From Ferruginibacter sp. (GTDB taxonomy: Bacteria > Bacteroidota > Bacteroidia > Chitinophagales > Chitinophagaceae), in the NCBI GenBank assembly GCA_025362765.1, contig JANYFI010000798.1, forward strand, positions 1-5,648: a stretch of DNA of 5,648 nucleotides, written 5' to 3'. Shown here piece after piece: positions 1 through 5,317 of the stretch. Position 1 is the first letter of the stretch. Every line of letters starts with the position of its first letter. Under the pieces are notes generated by a model. It was given only the letters and a program-made list of their open reading frames with translations, was not told the origin of the DNA and did not search any database. A program made the translations under genes and the position numbers.

Positions 1-53
1 AAAATGTAGGCAATTACGCGATACAAAGGGCTATGACCGATGGCGCAGAATAA
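1..53 (+). CDS. C-terminal end of an upstream gene (partial, unidentified)
   Basis: Reading from base 3, sixteen sense codons (NVGNYAIQRAMTDGAE) run into TAA at 51-53, immediately followed by a second in-frame TAA at 54-56. Of the forward frames, frame 1 stops at once and frame 2 gives an arginine-rich, less protein-like tail, so this frame is the most plausible coding end. It is too short to assign a family. The gene would run in the same direction as the receptor gene and end about 57 bases before the first hairpin/T-tract element, which could serve as its terminator. It remains possible that no gene ends here. Confidence 0.4.
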   Translation, partial: NVGNYAIQRAMTDGAE

Positions 54-71
54 TAAATCATTTTTAAAATT

Positions 72-140
72 TTGAATTTAGTCTTTTAGTTTTTAGTTTA
101 AAATGCACGGCGCTGTAATTCTTTACAGTGCGCTTTTTAT
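72..140 (+). repeat. Copy 1 of intergenic hairpin/T-tract repeat
   Basis: An AT-rich lead with repeated TTTTAGT units is followed by TGCACGGCG, a hairpin and a T-tract. The part from base 77 aligns almost base for base with 2557-2616, with a few substitutions and a 3-base length difference. The first 11 bases (TTGAATTTAGT, 72-82) also recur at 2694-2704 ahead of copy 3. The repeat lies entirely between genes. It may be a dispersed intergenic element or a recurrent terminator/leader module. Confidence 0.75.
110..138 (+). terminator. Hairpin plus T-tract, likely intrinsic terminator
   Basis: GCGCTGTAA (110-118) pairs with TTACAGTGC (123-131) across the loop TTCT, giving nine pairs including one G-T wobble. 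Two bases then lead into five Ts (134-138). This fits a + strand intrinsic terminator, most simply for the upstream gene ending at 53. Because near-identical copies occur elsewhere in the window, a leader or attenuator role is also possible. Confidence 0.55.
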
Positions 141-183
141 CACTTTGCTAAATTTTTAATTGAAGACAAACAGATTAAAATGC

Positions 184-224
184 GAGAGGAGCAATTAATG
201 ATAACCGAGTATTTCATACCATAA
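184..224 (+). other. Strong Shine-Dalgarno with 8-codon leader ORF
   Basis: GAGAGGAG (184-191) is a strong Shine-Dalgarno sequence placed six bases before ATG at 198. That ATG opens an ORF encoding only MITEYFIP before TAA at 222-224. The stop lies 11 bases before the GTG start of the receptor gene, in a different frame. It could be a translated leader peptide coupled to the receptor. It could also be the true original start of the receptor, now separated from it by a one-base loss: one extra base between 198 and 221 would join this start to the in-frame residues HTIKKVIVKCF. No other gene start in the window except 4675 and 5318 has a comparable ribosome-binding site. Confidence 0.5.
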
Positions 225-235
225 AAAAAGTCATT

Positions 236-2455
236 GTGAAATGTTTTATAATCATTGGCTGGGTAACTATGCTGTGCTTTTACGGCGCCGAGTGTTCTGC
301 GCAGCAAATAAAACCAACGGATAGTATTCATTATACAATTAACGAAAAAATGCTGGACAGCGTGCTCATCTACGCAAAGCTGCATCCGTTGCGTGACTTA
401 TACCTGCCGGATATAAAAGGCATAGCAATTTTTGCCGGCAAAAAAACAAACACCCTATCCTTATCAGAAAATACACCCGGCATTAAATTAAACAATGCCC
501 GCACAATTTTTGCTAAAATACCCGGCCTTACCATTTTTGAAATGGATGGTGCCGGTACGCAACTAAACATCGGAACAAGGGGAACCGACCCACATCGGTC
601 CATTGAAATGAACATGCGTCAAAATGGGTACAACACCAATTCGGATGTTTTTGGTTATCCCGAAAATCATTATACGGTTCCCATGCAGGCGGTGGAAGAA
701 GTACAACTGGTAAGGGGTTCAGCTTCCCTACAGTTTGGGCCACAGTTTGGCGGTATGATGAATTTCAGGCTAAAAAAAGGCGATAGCACAAAGCCCTTTT
801 CGCTGGAATCTGAACAAACCGCCGGTTCATACAAATTGTTTAATTCCTATAATGCCATTGGCGGTACTATTGGTAAATTAAACTATTACGCATTTTATGA
901 TAACCGCCATGGTGACGGCTGGCGCAAAAATTCTGCATTTAACTACAATGCTTATTATGTACACCTGGGTTACCAGCTAACTGCCCGCGCCAGCATCACT
1001 GCAGAGTTTTCCAAAATGGACTACCAGCAGCAGATTGGAGGGGGTTTAACAGACCAACAGTTTAAAAATAACGCTCAGCAATCCGAAAGAACAAGAAATT
1101 TTTTTCAACCGGTAATCAATATACCGGCACTGATTTTTAAATACGATTTTAACGCCAATACACATGTTGAACTTACCACTCACGGCGTTTTTGGCCAACG
1201 GAATAGTGTGCAGTTTATCAATGCCGGCAACATTGCCGATACTATTAACGCTTCCACCGGAAACTACAATCCAAGGCAGGTAGACAGGGATTATTATAAA
1301 GGATTTACCACCGAAGCGAGACTATTACATCACTATCATATTGGAAAAGTTGCCAGCACCCTGTCCACCGGACTTCGCTATTTTAACGAACTTACCACAA
1401 GAAAACAAAAGGGAGTTGGCACAATTGCCGCCGATTTCGACCTTTCGGTTTCTAAGCCATATGGTGTAAACCTTAACCTTACAACAAAAAATTATGCGCT
1501 TTTTGCTGAAAATATTTTTCAGTTTTCTCCCCGATTTTCCGTTACCCCAGGCATAAGGTATGAAAACATTCAGACCAAACTAACCGGCGTAATCAACAAC
1601 GCCAGTAGTGCCGTTGCTTATCAAAGCACCAGGAGTTTCCCGTTGTTTGGAACAGGGCTTCAATACCAGGTAAACAATGCTACTCAATTGTACAGCAATT
1701 TTTCACAGGCATACCGGCCTTACCTGTATGCCAACGTTACCCCCGCCGACAGACTTGATAAAATTGACCCTTCTTTAAAAGACAGTAAAGGCTATGACAT
1801 CGATCTTGGTTACAGGGGCGTATTTAAAAATGTGTTGCAATTCGACGTAAATGCATTTTACCTGTATTATGGCAATAAAGTCGGTCTGATTACGCAAAGC
1901 GATGCTACCGGCAGTTCTTATCTTTTAACAACCAATATCGGTAATTCAGTAACAAAAGGTGTGGAGGCTTTTGCTGAATTATCGCTGCTAAAGCTGATAG
2001 CTCCTAACCTGAAACAACAGGCTATCAAACTGTTTAGTTCTGTTGCTTTTAACAACGCAAAATACATCAGTGGCAGTATCAATCAATCCGGAACCAATAA
2101 AACAGTGAAAGGAAATTTTGTTGAAAATGCGCCTGTATGGGTGTATAAAAGCGGTATGGAGCTGGTAGACAAAAACTGGTCTTTTAATTTTCAATATAGT
2201 TACACCAGCAAAACATATAACGACGCCTTCAACACAATCGCCAGTAACAATGGTGTTATTGGATTGATACCGGCCTACCATGTTTTTGATTTTAATTTCA
2301 ACTGGCAGTTTAGCACGCAATGCCATATTTCAGGAGGCATCAATAATTTTACCAACTACAAATACTTTAACCGCAGAATCACCATGTATCCGGGACCTGG
2401 AATTTTACCTGCCGATGGGCGGACATTTTCCATTTCAATCGGAACAAAAATATAA
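236..2455 (+). CDS. TonB-dependent outer-membrane receptor, FecA-like
   Basis: This 739-residue protein should be a gated 22-strand outer-membrane barrel that imports a ligand using TonB energy. Residues 1-22 look like a signal peptide (hydrophobic core, cleavage after C-S-A before QQ). Residues 40-47 (LDSVLIYA) are a possible TonB box. The plug spans about 62-180: GxxIFAGKKT at 62-71, PGL at 96-98, RGTDPHRS at 115-122, MRQNGY at 127-132, GYPE at 140-143, and VRGSASLQFGPQFGG at 159-173. The last two motifs are hallmarks of ferric-dicitrate-type (FecA) receptors. The C-terminus has YPGPGILPADGRTF, typical of the final strands. There is no N-terminal FecA signalling domain and no carboxypeptidase-like domain, and no FecI/FecR pair is visible nearby. 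The only standard in-frame start is GTG at 236, without a Shine-Dalgarno sequence. Family is secure; ligand (iron chelate or other) is unknown. Confidence 0.9.
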   Translation: MKCFIIIGWVTMLCFYGAECSAQQIKPTDSIHYTINEKMLDSVLIYAKLHPLRDLYLPDIKGIAIFAGKKTNTLSLSENTPGIKLNNARTIFAKIPGLTIFEMDGAGTQLNIGTRGTDPHRSIEMNMRQNGYNTNSDVFGYPENHYTVPMQAVEEVQLVRGSASLQFGPQFGGMMNFRLKKGDSTKPFSLESEQTAGSYKLFNSYNAIGGTIGKLNYYAFYDNRHGDGWRKNSAFNYNAYYVHLGYQLTARASITAEFSKMDYQQQIGGGLTDQQFKNNAQQSERTRNFFQPVINIPALIFKYDFNANTHVELTTHGVFGQRNSVQFINAGNIADTINASTGNYNPRQVDRDYYKGFTTEARLLHHYHIGKVASTLSTGLRYFNELTTRKQKGVGTIAADFDLSVSKPYGVNLNLTTKNYALFAENIFQFSPRFSVTPGIRYENIQTKLTGVINNASSAVAYQSTRSFPLFGTGLQYQVNNATQLYSNFSQAYRPYLYANVTPADRLDKIDPSLKDSKGYDIDLGYRGVFKNVLQFDVNAFYLYYGNKVGLITQSDATGSSYLLTTNIGNSVTKGVEAFAELSLLKLIAPNLKQQAIKLFSSVAFNNAKYISGSINQSGTNKTVKGNFVENAPVWVYKSGMELVDKNWSFNFQYSYTSKTYNDAFNTIASNNGVIGLIPAYHVFDFNFNWQFSTQCHISGGINNFTNYKYFNRRITMYPGPGILPADGRTFSISIGTKI

Positions 2456-2556
2456 CATCAACAATATGAATGCAGGCACAATTTGAAGGTAATTTTTCTG
2501 GTTCAGATAAACAGAAATGAACACGCTAAAATGCTGAACAAATCTGCTTGTTAAAC

Positions 2557-2616
2557 TTTAGTTTTTTAGTTTTTAGTTAATGCACGGCGTTGTAATTCTT
2601 TACAATGCCCTTTTTA
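2557..2616 (+). repeat. Copy 2 of intergenic hairpin/T-tract repeat
   Basis: This copy repeats 77-140: TTTAGT, a run of T, TTTTTAGTT, then TGCACGGCG, the hairpin and a T-tract. Differences from copy 1 include a C-G to T-A change on both sides of the stem, so pairing is kept. Copies 1 and 2 lie on either side of the receptor gene in the same orientation. Confidence 0.75.
2586..2615 (+). terminator. Hairpin plus T-tract, likely terminator of the receptor gene
   Basis: GGCGTTGTAA (2586-2595) pairs with TTACAATGCC (2600-2609) across loop TTCT, ten pairs with one G-T wobble, followed by C and five Ts (2611-2615). It lies 131 bases past the receptor stop codon, and no better terminator candidate was noticed between them. 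The minus strand lacks a T-tract, so it would act on + strand transcription. Confidence 0.6.
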
Positions 2617-2680
2617 ACAACCTAACACAATTACAATTTTAAATTAAATAAGATAACAGGCCAGGTAACAATTGAATAAA

Positions 2681-2709
2681 TTGGTTTTAGCAGTTGAATT
2701 TAGTTTTTG
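2681..2709 (+). promoter_or_regulatory. Possible Bacteroidota-type promoter for the AhpD-like/MFS group
   Basis: TAGTTTTTG (2701-2709) resembles the Bacteroidota -7 element TAnnTTTG with one extra T. ATTGG near 2680-2684 approximates the -33 TTTG element, with about 20 bases between them. Transcription would then begin close to 2714, placing hairpin copy 3 at the very 5' end of the message. The match is imperfect and rests on the published consensus only. Confidence 0.25.
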
Positions 2710-2747
2710 AAAAGGGCGTTATAATTCCGTATGGTGCCCCATTTTTT
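2694..2747 (+). repeat. Diverged copy 3 of the hairpin/T-tract repeat, just upstream of the AhpD-like gene
   Basis: TTGAATTTAGT (2694-2704) matches the beginning of copy 1. GGGCGTTATA (2714-2723) pairs with TATGGTGCCC (2730-2739), ten pairs with three G-T wobbles, then C, A and six Ts (2742-2747). Aligned without gaps to copy 2, GGCGTT, TAATTC and TGCCC are kept, while G-C at 2592/2603 becomes A-T at 2721/2732. It sits 33 bases before the next ATG, so it would act as an attenuator or 5' leader hairpin rather than as the receptor's main terminator. Confidence 0.5.
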
Positions 2748-2780
2748 AGAGTCATTTTTTTTAACGATTAAATCTATTAC

Positions 2781-3341
2781 ATGCCATACATTCCATTAGA
2801 AGAGCATCTGCCTGGTATTACCGGCTTGCTTGAATATAGCAAAGATACCGCAGCGCCTATTCGCGAGCTGACACAGCTATTGCTTCGTGGTCCATCTACT
2901 TTAACAGAGGGAGAACGGGAGCTGATCGCCACTCTTGTTTCGCACCGCAACGAATGCACTTTTTGTACCACTGCACATACTGCAGCGGCAGATATATTAC
3001 TGGGCGAAGAAGAAACTACCGCCAAAGTAAAACAGGATATTAATACTGCACCCGTTAGTAATAAAATGAAGACACTTTTAACCATTGCTGCACAAGTGCA
3101 GCAGGGCGGAAAAAGCGTGACGGGCGAATCTGTGAAAAAAGCAAAAGAAGCCGGAGCAACAGACATAGAAATTCATGATACTGTATTAATAGCAGCATTG
3201 TTTTGTTTGTACAATCGTTATGTAGACGGCCTTTCCACAGTTACTCCAACTGATCCGGCTTTTTATAAGGGGCTAGGAGAACGTTTAAAAACCAATGGAT
3301 ACAATCGTTTGCCACAAGGCTACAATCACCTTAAAAAATAG
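2781..3341 (+). CDS. AhpD-like carboxymuconolactone decarboxylase family protein (peroxidase-related), copy 1
   Basis: This 186-residue, all-helical cytoplasmic protein belongs to the carboxymuconolactone decarboxylase superfamily, nearest to the AhpD/'peroxidase-related enzyme' branch. Residues 54-66 (SHRNECTFCTTAH) hold the redox centre: E58, C59, C62 and H66, matching the CxxC-xxx-H arrangement AhpD uses to reduce a partner or peroxide. Other conserved blocks are LLLRGPS (33-39), ERELIA (45-50), EIHDTVLIAA and the late NRYVDGL segment. True gamma-carboxymuconolactone decarboxylases lack the CxxC pair, so a redox role is more likely. ATG at 2781 has no Shine-Dalgarno sequence, but its protein start aligns with that of the second copy. 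The MFS gene begins four bases after the stop, so the two are very probably co-transcribed. Compared with copy 2 it has an extended, lysine-ended tail. Actual substrate is unknown. Confidence 0.85.
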   Translation: MPYIPLEEHLPGITGLLEYSKDTAAPIRELTQLLLRGPSTLTEGERELIATLVSHRNECTFCTTAHTAAADILLGEEETTAKVKQDINTAPVSNKMKTLLTIAAQVQQGGKSVTGESVKKAKEAGATDIEIHDTVLIAALFCLYNRYVDGLSTVTPTDPAFYKGLGERLKTNGYNRLPQGYNHLKK

Positions 3342-3345
3342 AAAA

Positions 3346-4605
3346 ATGACTGCATCATTCGAAGACGAAAAAATAACACCTTATCACTGGTTGTTATTTG
3401 CTATCTGCTTTTTTGGTACAGCATTCGCTGGCACCATATCAACATTAATGAGTGTTTATTTGCCGGTTGCAGTAAAAGATTTATTGGGCGATAAAAACCC
3501 CAATGAACTAAATACGATAAGCGCCTATATCAACGCAGTTTTTATTTTTGGTGGATCAGTTGGTGGTTTCGTTTGTGGCATTATCAGTGATAAAGCCGGT
3601 AGAAAAACAGGTATAATAATTTCAATTGGCAGTTACGGCATCTTCACAATTTTAACAGCTTACATGCCCAATTGGTGGGGCGTAGTGATTTGCCGTTTTT
3701 TTAGCGGTTTTGGTTTAGGTGGAGTATTAGTTACCACGGTTACTTTAATGATGGAAGAATGGCCACTAAAAACAAGAGCCATCTTTGTTGGTATCTTATC
3801 AATCTCTATACCTGTTGGTATTTTTTCTGCAGGGGTAATTGATTACTTCGTTTCATCGTGGCGGCAGGGTTTTTTAGTAGGCTTCATACCTGTAGTTATC
3901 GCCATACTTGCTGTTTTTTTATTAAAAGAATCACCTAAATGGAAATACAACCGGGATAAAATTGCATTGCAAACATCCGCAAAAAACGCCTTGTTTACCG
4001 GCAGTCACCGTAAAGATTTAATCACCGGTTCAATTATTTTCGGCACCATGCTAATTGGCTTGTGGGCCATATTTTCCTGGTTACCCACCTGGATACAAAC
4101 ACTTGTTGTAAATGGCGATGCACAAAAAGAAAGAAGCCTCAGCATGATGATGCTGGGTATGGGAGGGTTAACCGGCGGCTTTTTATCAGGCTGGCTAACC
4201 AATGCCATCGGTCTTCGAAAATCAATGCTGCTTTGTTTTTCCGTTTGTGCAGGTATGTCGCTTCTCCTATTTAAGACAAACACCATTTTTTCACCAGTTG
4301 TGTACGTTGAAATTATAATACTGGCCCTGTTTTTTGGTGCCAGTCAGGGCGTCCTTTCTGTATATATTCCTCATTTATTTCCTGTAGAAATCCGTGGTAC
4401 GGCAACTGGATTTTGTTTTAATATAGGCAGGATTTTTACCGCGATTGCCGTACTGTTCGTTGGCATGCTGGTAAATGAACTGGACGGGTATGGCAATGCG
4501 TTGTTTATTTTTTCTACGGTGTTTTTGATTGGATTGGCCGTAACATTTTTCACTACTGATTCACCCGCTACCCAATCAGCAAAAGAAGTAAGCATTACAG
4601 TTTGA
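3346..4605 (+). CDS. MFS transporter, 12 transmembrane helices
   Basis: This is a 419-residue inner-membrane carrier of the major facilitator superfamily. MFS motif A lies between helices 2 and 3 (G78-I-I-S-D82-K-A-G85-R-K87). R117 and GFGLGG (121-126) mark helix 4, EEWPLKTR (137-144) and WR (172-173) follow, and KESPKW (194-199) ends the first half as in sugar/organic-acid proton symporters. After a short cytoplasmic loop, WAIFSWLPTW (240-249) opens helix 7 and HLFPVEIRGTATG (343-355) precedes NIGR in helix 11. These features resemble aromatic-acid/sialate/sugar symporters more than drug exporters, but direction and substrate are not settled. I chose ATG 3346, four bases after the previous stop; an in-frame ATG at 3295 would overlap the upstream gene and add a hydrophilic tail. 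No Shine-Dalgarno sequence is seen, suggesting translational coupling. Confidence 0.85.
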   Translation: MTASFEDEKITPYHWLLFAICFFGTAFAGTISTLMSVYLPVAVKDLLGDKNPNELNTISAYINAVFIFGGSVGGFVCGIISDKAGRKTGIIISIGSYGIFTILTAYMPNWWGVVICRFFSGFGLGGVLVTTVTLMMEEWPLKTRAIFVGILSISIPVGIFSAGVIDYFVSSWRQGFLVGFIPVVIAILAVFLLKESPKWKYNRDKIALQTSAKNALFTGSHRKDLITGSIIFGTMLIGLWAIFSWLPTWIQTLVVNGDAQKERSLSMMMLGMGGLTGGFLSGWLTNAIGLRKSMLLCFSVCAGMSLLLFKTNTIFSPVVYVEIIILALFFGASQGVLSVYIPHLFPVEIRGTATGFCFNIGRIFTAIAVLFVGMLVNELDGYGNALFIFSTVFLIGLAVTFFTTDSPATQSAKEVSITV

Positions 4606-4627
4606 TAGTACTAATTAAACCCTGCAG

Positions 4628-4668
4628 TCTCCTCCAGGCAATAACGCACCGACAGGCGGATGAGGAGA
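4628..4668 (+). promoter_or_regulatory. Inverted repeat covering the ribosome-binding site of the second AhpD-like gene
   Basis: TCTCCTC (4628-4634) is perfectly complementary to GAGGAGA (4662-4668), the Shine-Dalgarno region six bases before ATG 4675. A weak CGC/GCG pair (4645-4647 with 4656-4658) lies in the loop. If the stem forms in the mRNA, the ribosome-binding site is hidden, so this gene could be translated at a different level from the MFS gene 69 bases upstream. There is no T-tract, so it is not a terminator. Confidence 0.4.
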
Positions 4669-4674
4669 ATAAAT

Positions 4675-5217
4675 ATGGCACATATTAAAGTTGAAGAAGG
4701 TATCCCGGGTATAAGAAGTCTTGTACTGTTCAGGCCAGAAACCGGTAAACCACTGTACGATCTGGCACAGGTTTTACTGAGAGGCCCATCTGCATTATCG
4801 GAAGCTGAAAGGGAATTGATTGCGGCGTATGTATCGTACCGCAATGAATGCATGTTTTGCATGAGCAGTCATGCGGCAGCGGCAAGATGCCTGTATGGAA
4901 CGGAGAAAAAATTAGTAGATGAAGTGCTGAATGATATGCAGCAATCTAACGTAAGCGATAAAATGAAAGCCTTGTTGCACATCGCCGGAAAGGTACAGGT
5001 ACTTGGCAAAGAGGTGAAGCCCGAAGACATTGCAGCAGCCAGGAAGTTGGGTGCTACAGACAAAGAAATACATGATACTGTTTTGATTGCCGCTTCCTTT
5101 TCTATGTTCAACAGGTATGTTGACGGGTTGGCAAGTTTTACACCGTCAGACCCTGCGGTGTACGAAGCAATGGGCGAAAGAATGGCGAAGGGATATGTGT
5201 TGCCACCCACTTCCTAA
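4675..5217 (+). CDS. AhpD-like carboxymuconolactone decarboxylase family protein (peroxidase-related), copy 2
   Basis: This 180-residue protein is a paralogue of the gene at 2781. By hand alignment without gaps, 31 of the first 60 residues are identical, and the redox centre E58, C59, C62, H66 (RNECMFCMSSH) sits at exactly the same positions. Shared blocks include LLRGPS, ERELIA, a GATDxEIHDTVLIAA stretch and FNRYVDGL. By family it should be a soluble CxxC-dependent peroxidase or reductase-like protein, possibly forming homo-oligomers or mixed oligomers with copy 1. ATG 4675 is preferred over the in-frame ATG at 4660: AGGAGA (4663-4668) is an ideal Shine-Dalgarno sequence for 4675, and the resulting start aligns with copy 1. 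The tail ends in VLPPTS and lacks the extension of copy 1. It follows the MFS gene by 69 bases and is probably in the same operon. Substrate is unknown. Confidence 0.85.
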   Translation: MAHIKVEEGIPGIRSLVLFRPETGKPLYDLAQVLLRGPSALSEAERELIAAYVSYRNECMFCMSSHAAAARCLYGTEKKLVDEVLNDMQQSNVSDKMKALLHIAGKVQVLGKEVKPEDIAAARKLGATDKEIHDTVLIAASFSMFNRYVDGLASFTPSDPAVYEAMGERMAKGYVLPPTS

Positions 5218-5271
5218 AGTGCATTGATGAAGACGATAATTAAGTACGACAATTTATAAAACTAAAAGCTA

Positions 5272-5310
5272 TCTCCTCAATAGTCAATACTCCGCTGTAG
5301 CGGAAGGGGG
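5272..5310 (+). promoter_or_regulatory. Leader hairpin and G-rich ribosome-binding site of the MetE-like gene
   Basis: TCCGC (5291-5295) and GCGGA (5300-5304) form a five-pair hairpin with loop TGTA directly before GGGGG (5306-5310), which lies seven bases before ATG 5318. TCTCCTC at 5272-5278 is the same 7-mer seen before the second AhpD-like gene and could pair with the G-run through G-C and G-T pairs. No methionine-responsive riboswitch pattern was recognised in this 100-base gap, and no terminator was seen. Confidence 0.35.
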
Positions 5311-5317
5311 CAATAAG

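Larger units (their letters stand above)
2456..2780. other. 325-base gene-free region with two hairpin elements
   Basis: No credible gene is present; the ATG-started ORFs checked on the + strand, for example at 2465, 2518 and 2531, close within eight codons. The first hundred bases show nothing recognisable. The rest holds repeat copies 2 and 3, separated by about 80 bases of AT-rich DNA. The region must contain the end of the receptor transcript and probably the promoter of the downstream gene group. Confidence 0.7.

Noticed and set aside
149..156. TAAATTTT as a -7 promoter element for the receptor gene
   Set aside because: It matches TAnnTTTG only in part and has no -33 TTTG at suitable spacing; in DNA this AT-rich such matches are expected by chance.
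266..305. Lipoprotein signal around C20 of the receptor
   Set aside because: The residues before the cysteine (G-A-E) do not fit a lipobox; a signal peptidase I site after C-S-A fits better.
1988..2326. 112-codon open frame on the minus strand inside the receptor gene
   Set aside because: It lies wholly within the well-supported receptor barrel and its translation shows no family motif; it is a shadow of the + strand gene.
2456..2556. Small ORFs after the receptor gene (for example ATG at 2465, 2518 and 2531)
   Set aside because: Each stops within eight codons and none has a convincing ribosome-binding site.
2777..3166. 129-codon open frame on the minus strand opposite the first AhpD-like gene
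   Set aside because: The + strand product has clear conserved motifs across this stretch, and the antisense translation is serine/valine/cysteine-rich without recognisable domains.
3295..3345. Upstream in-frame ATG as start of the MFS transporter
   Set aside because: It would overlap the end of the first AhpD-like gene by 47 bases and add a hydrophilic segment not expected before helix 1; ATG 3346 gives a normal MFS N-terminus.
4660..4674. Upstream ATG as start of the second AhpD-like gene
   Set aside because: The bases after it are the Shine-Dalgarno sequence for ATG 4675, and only the 4675 start aligns with the paralogue.
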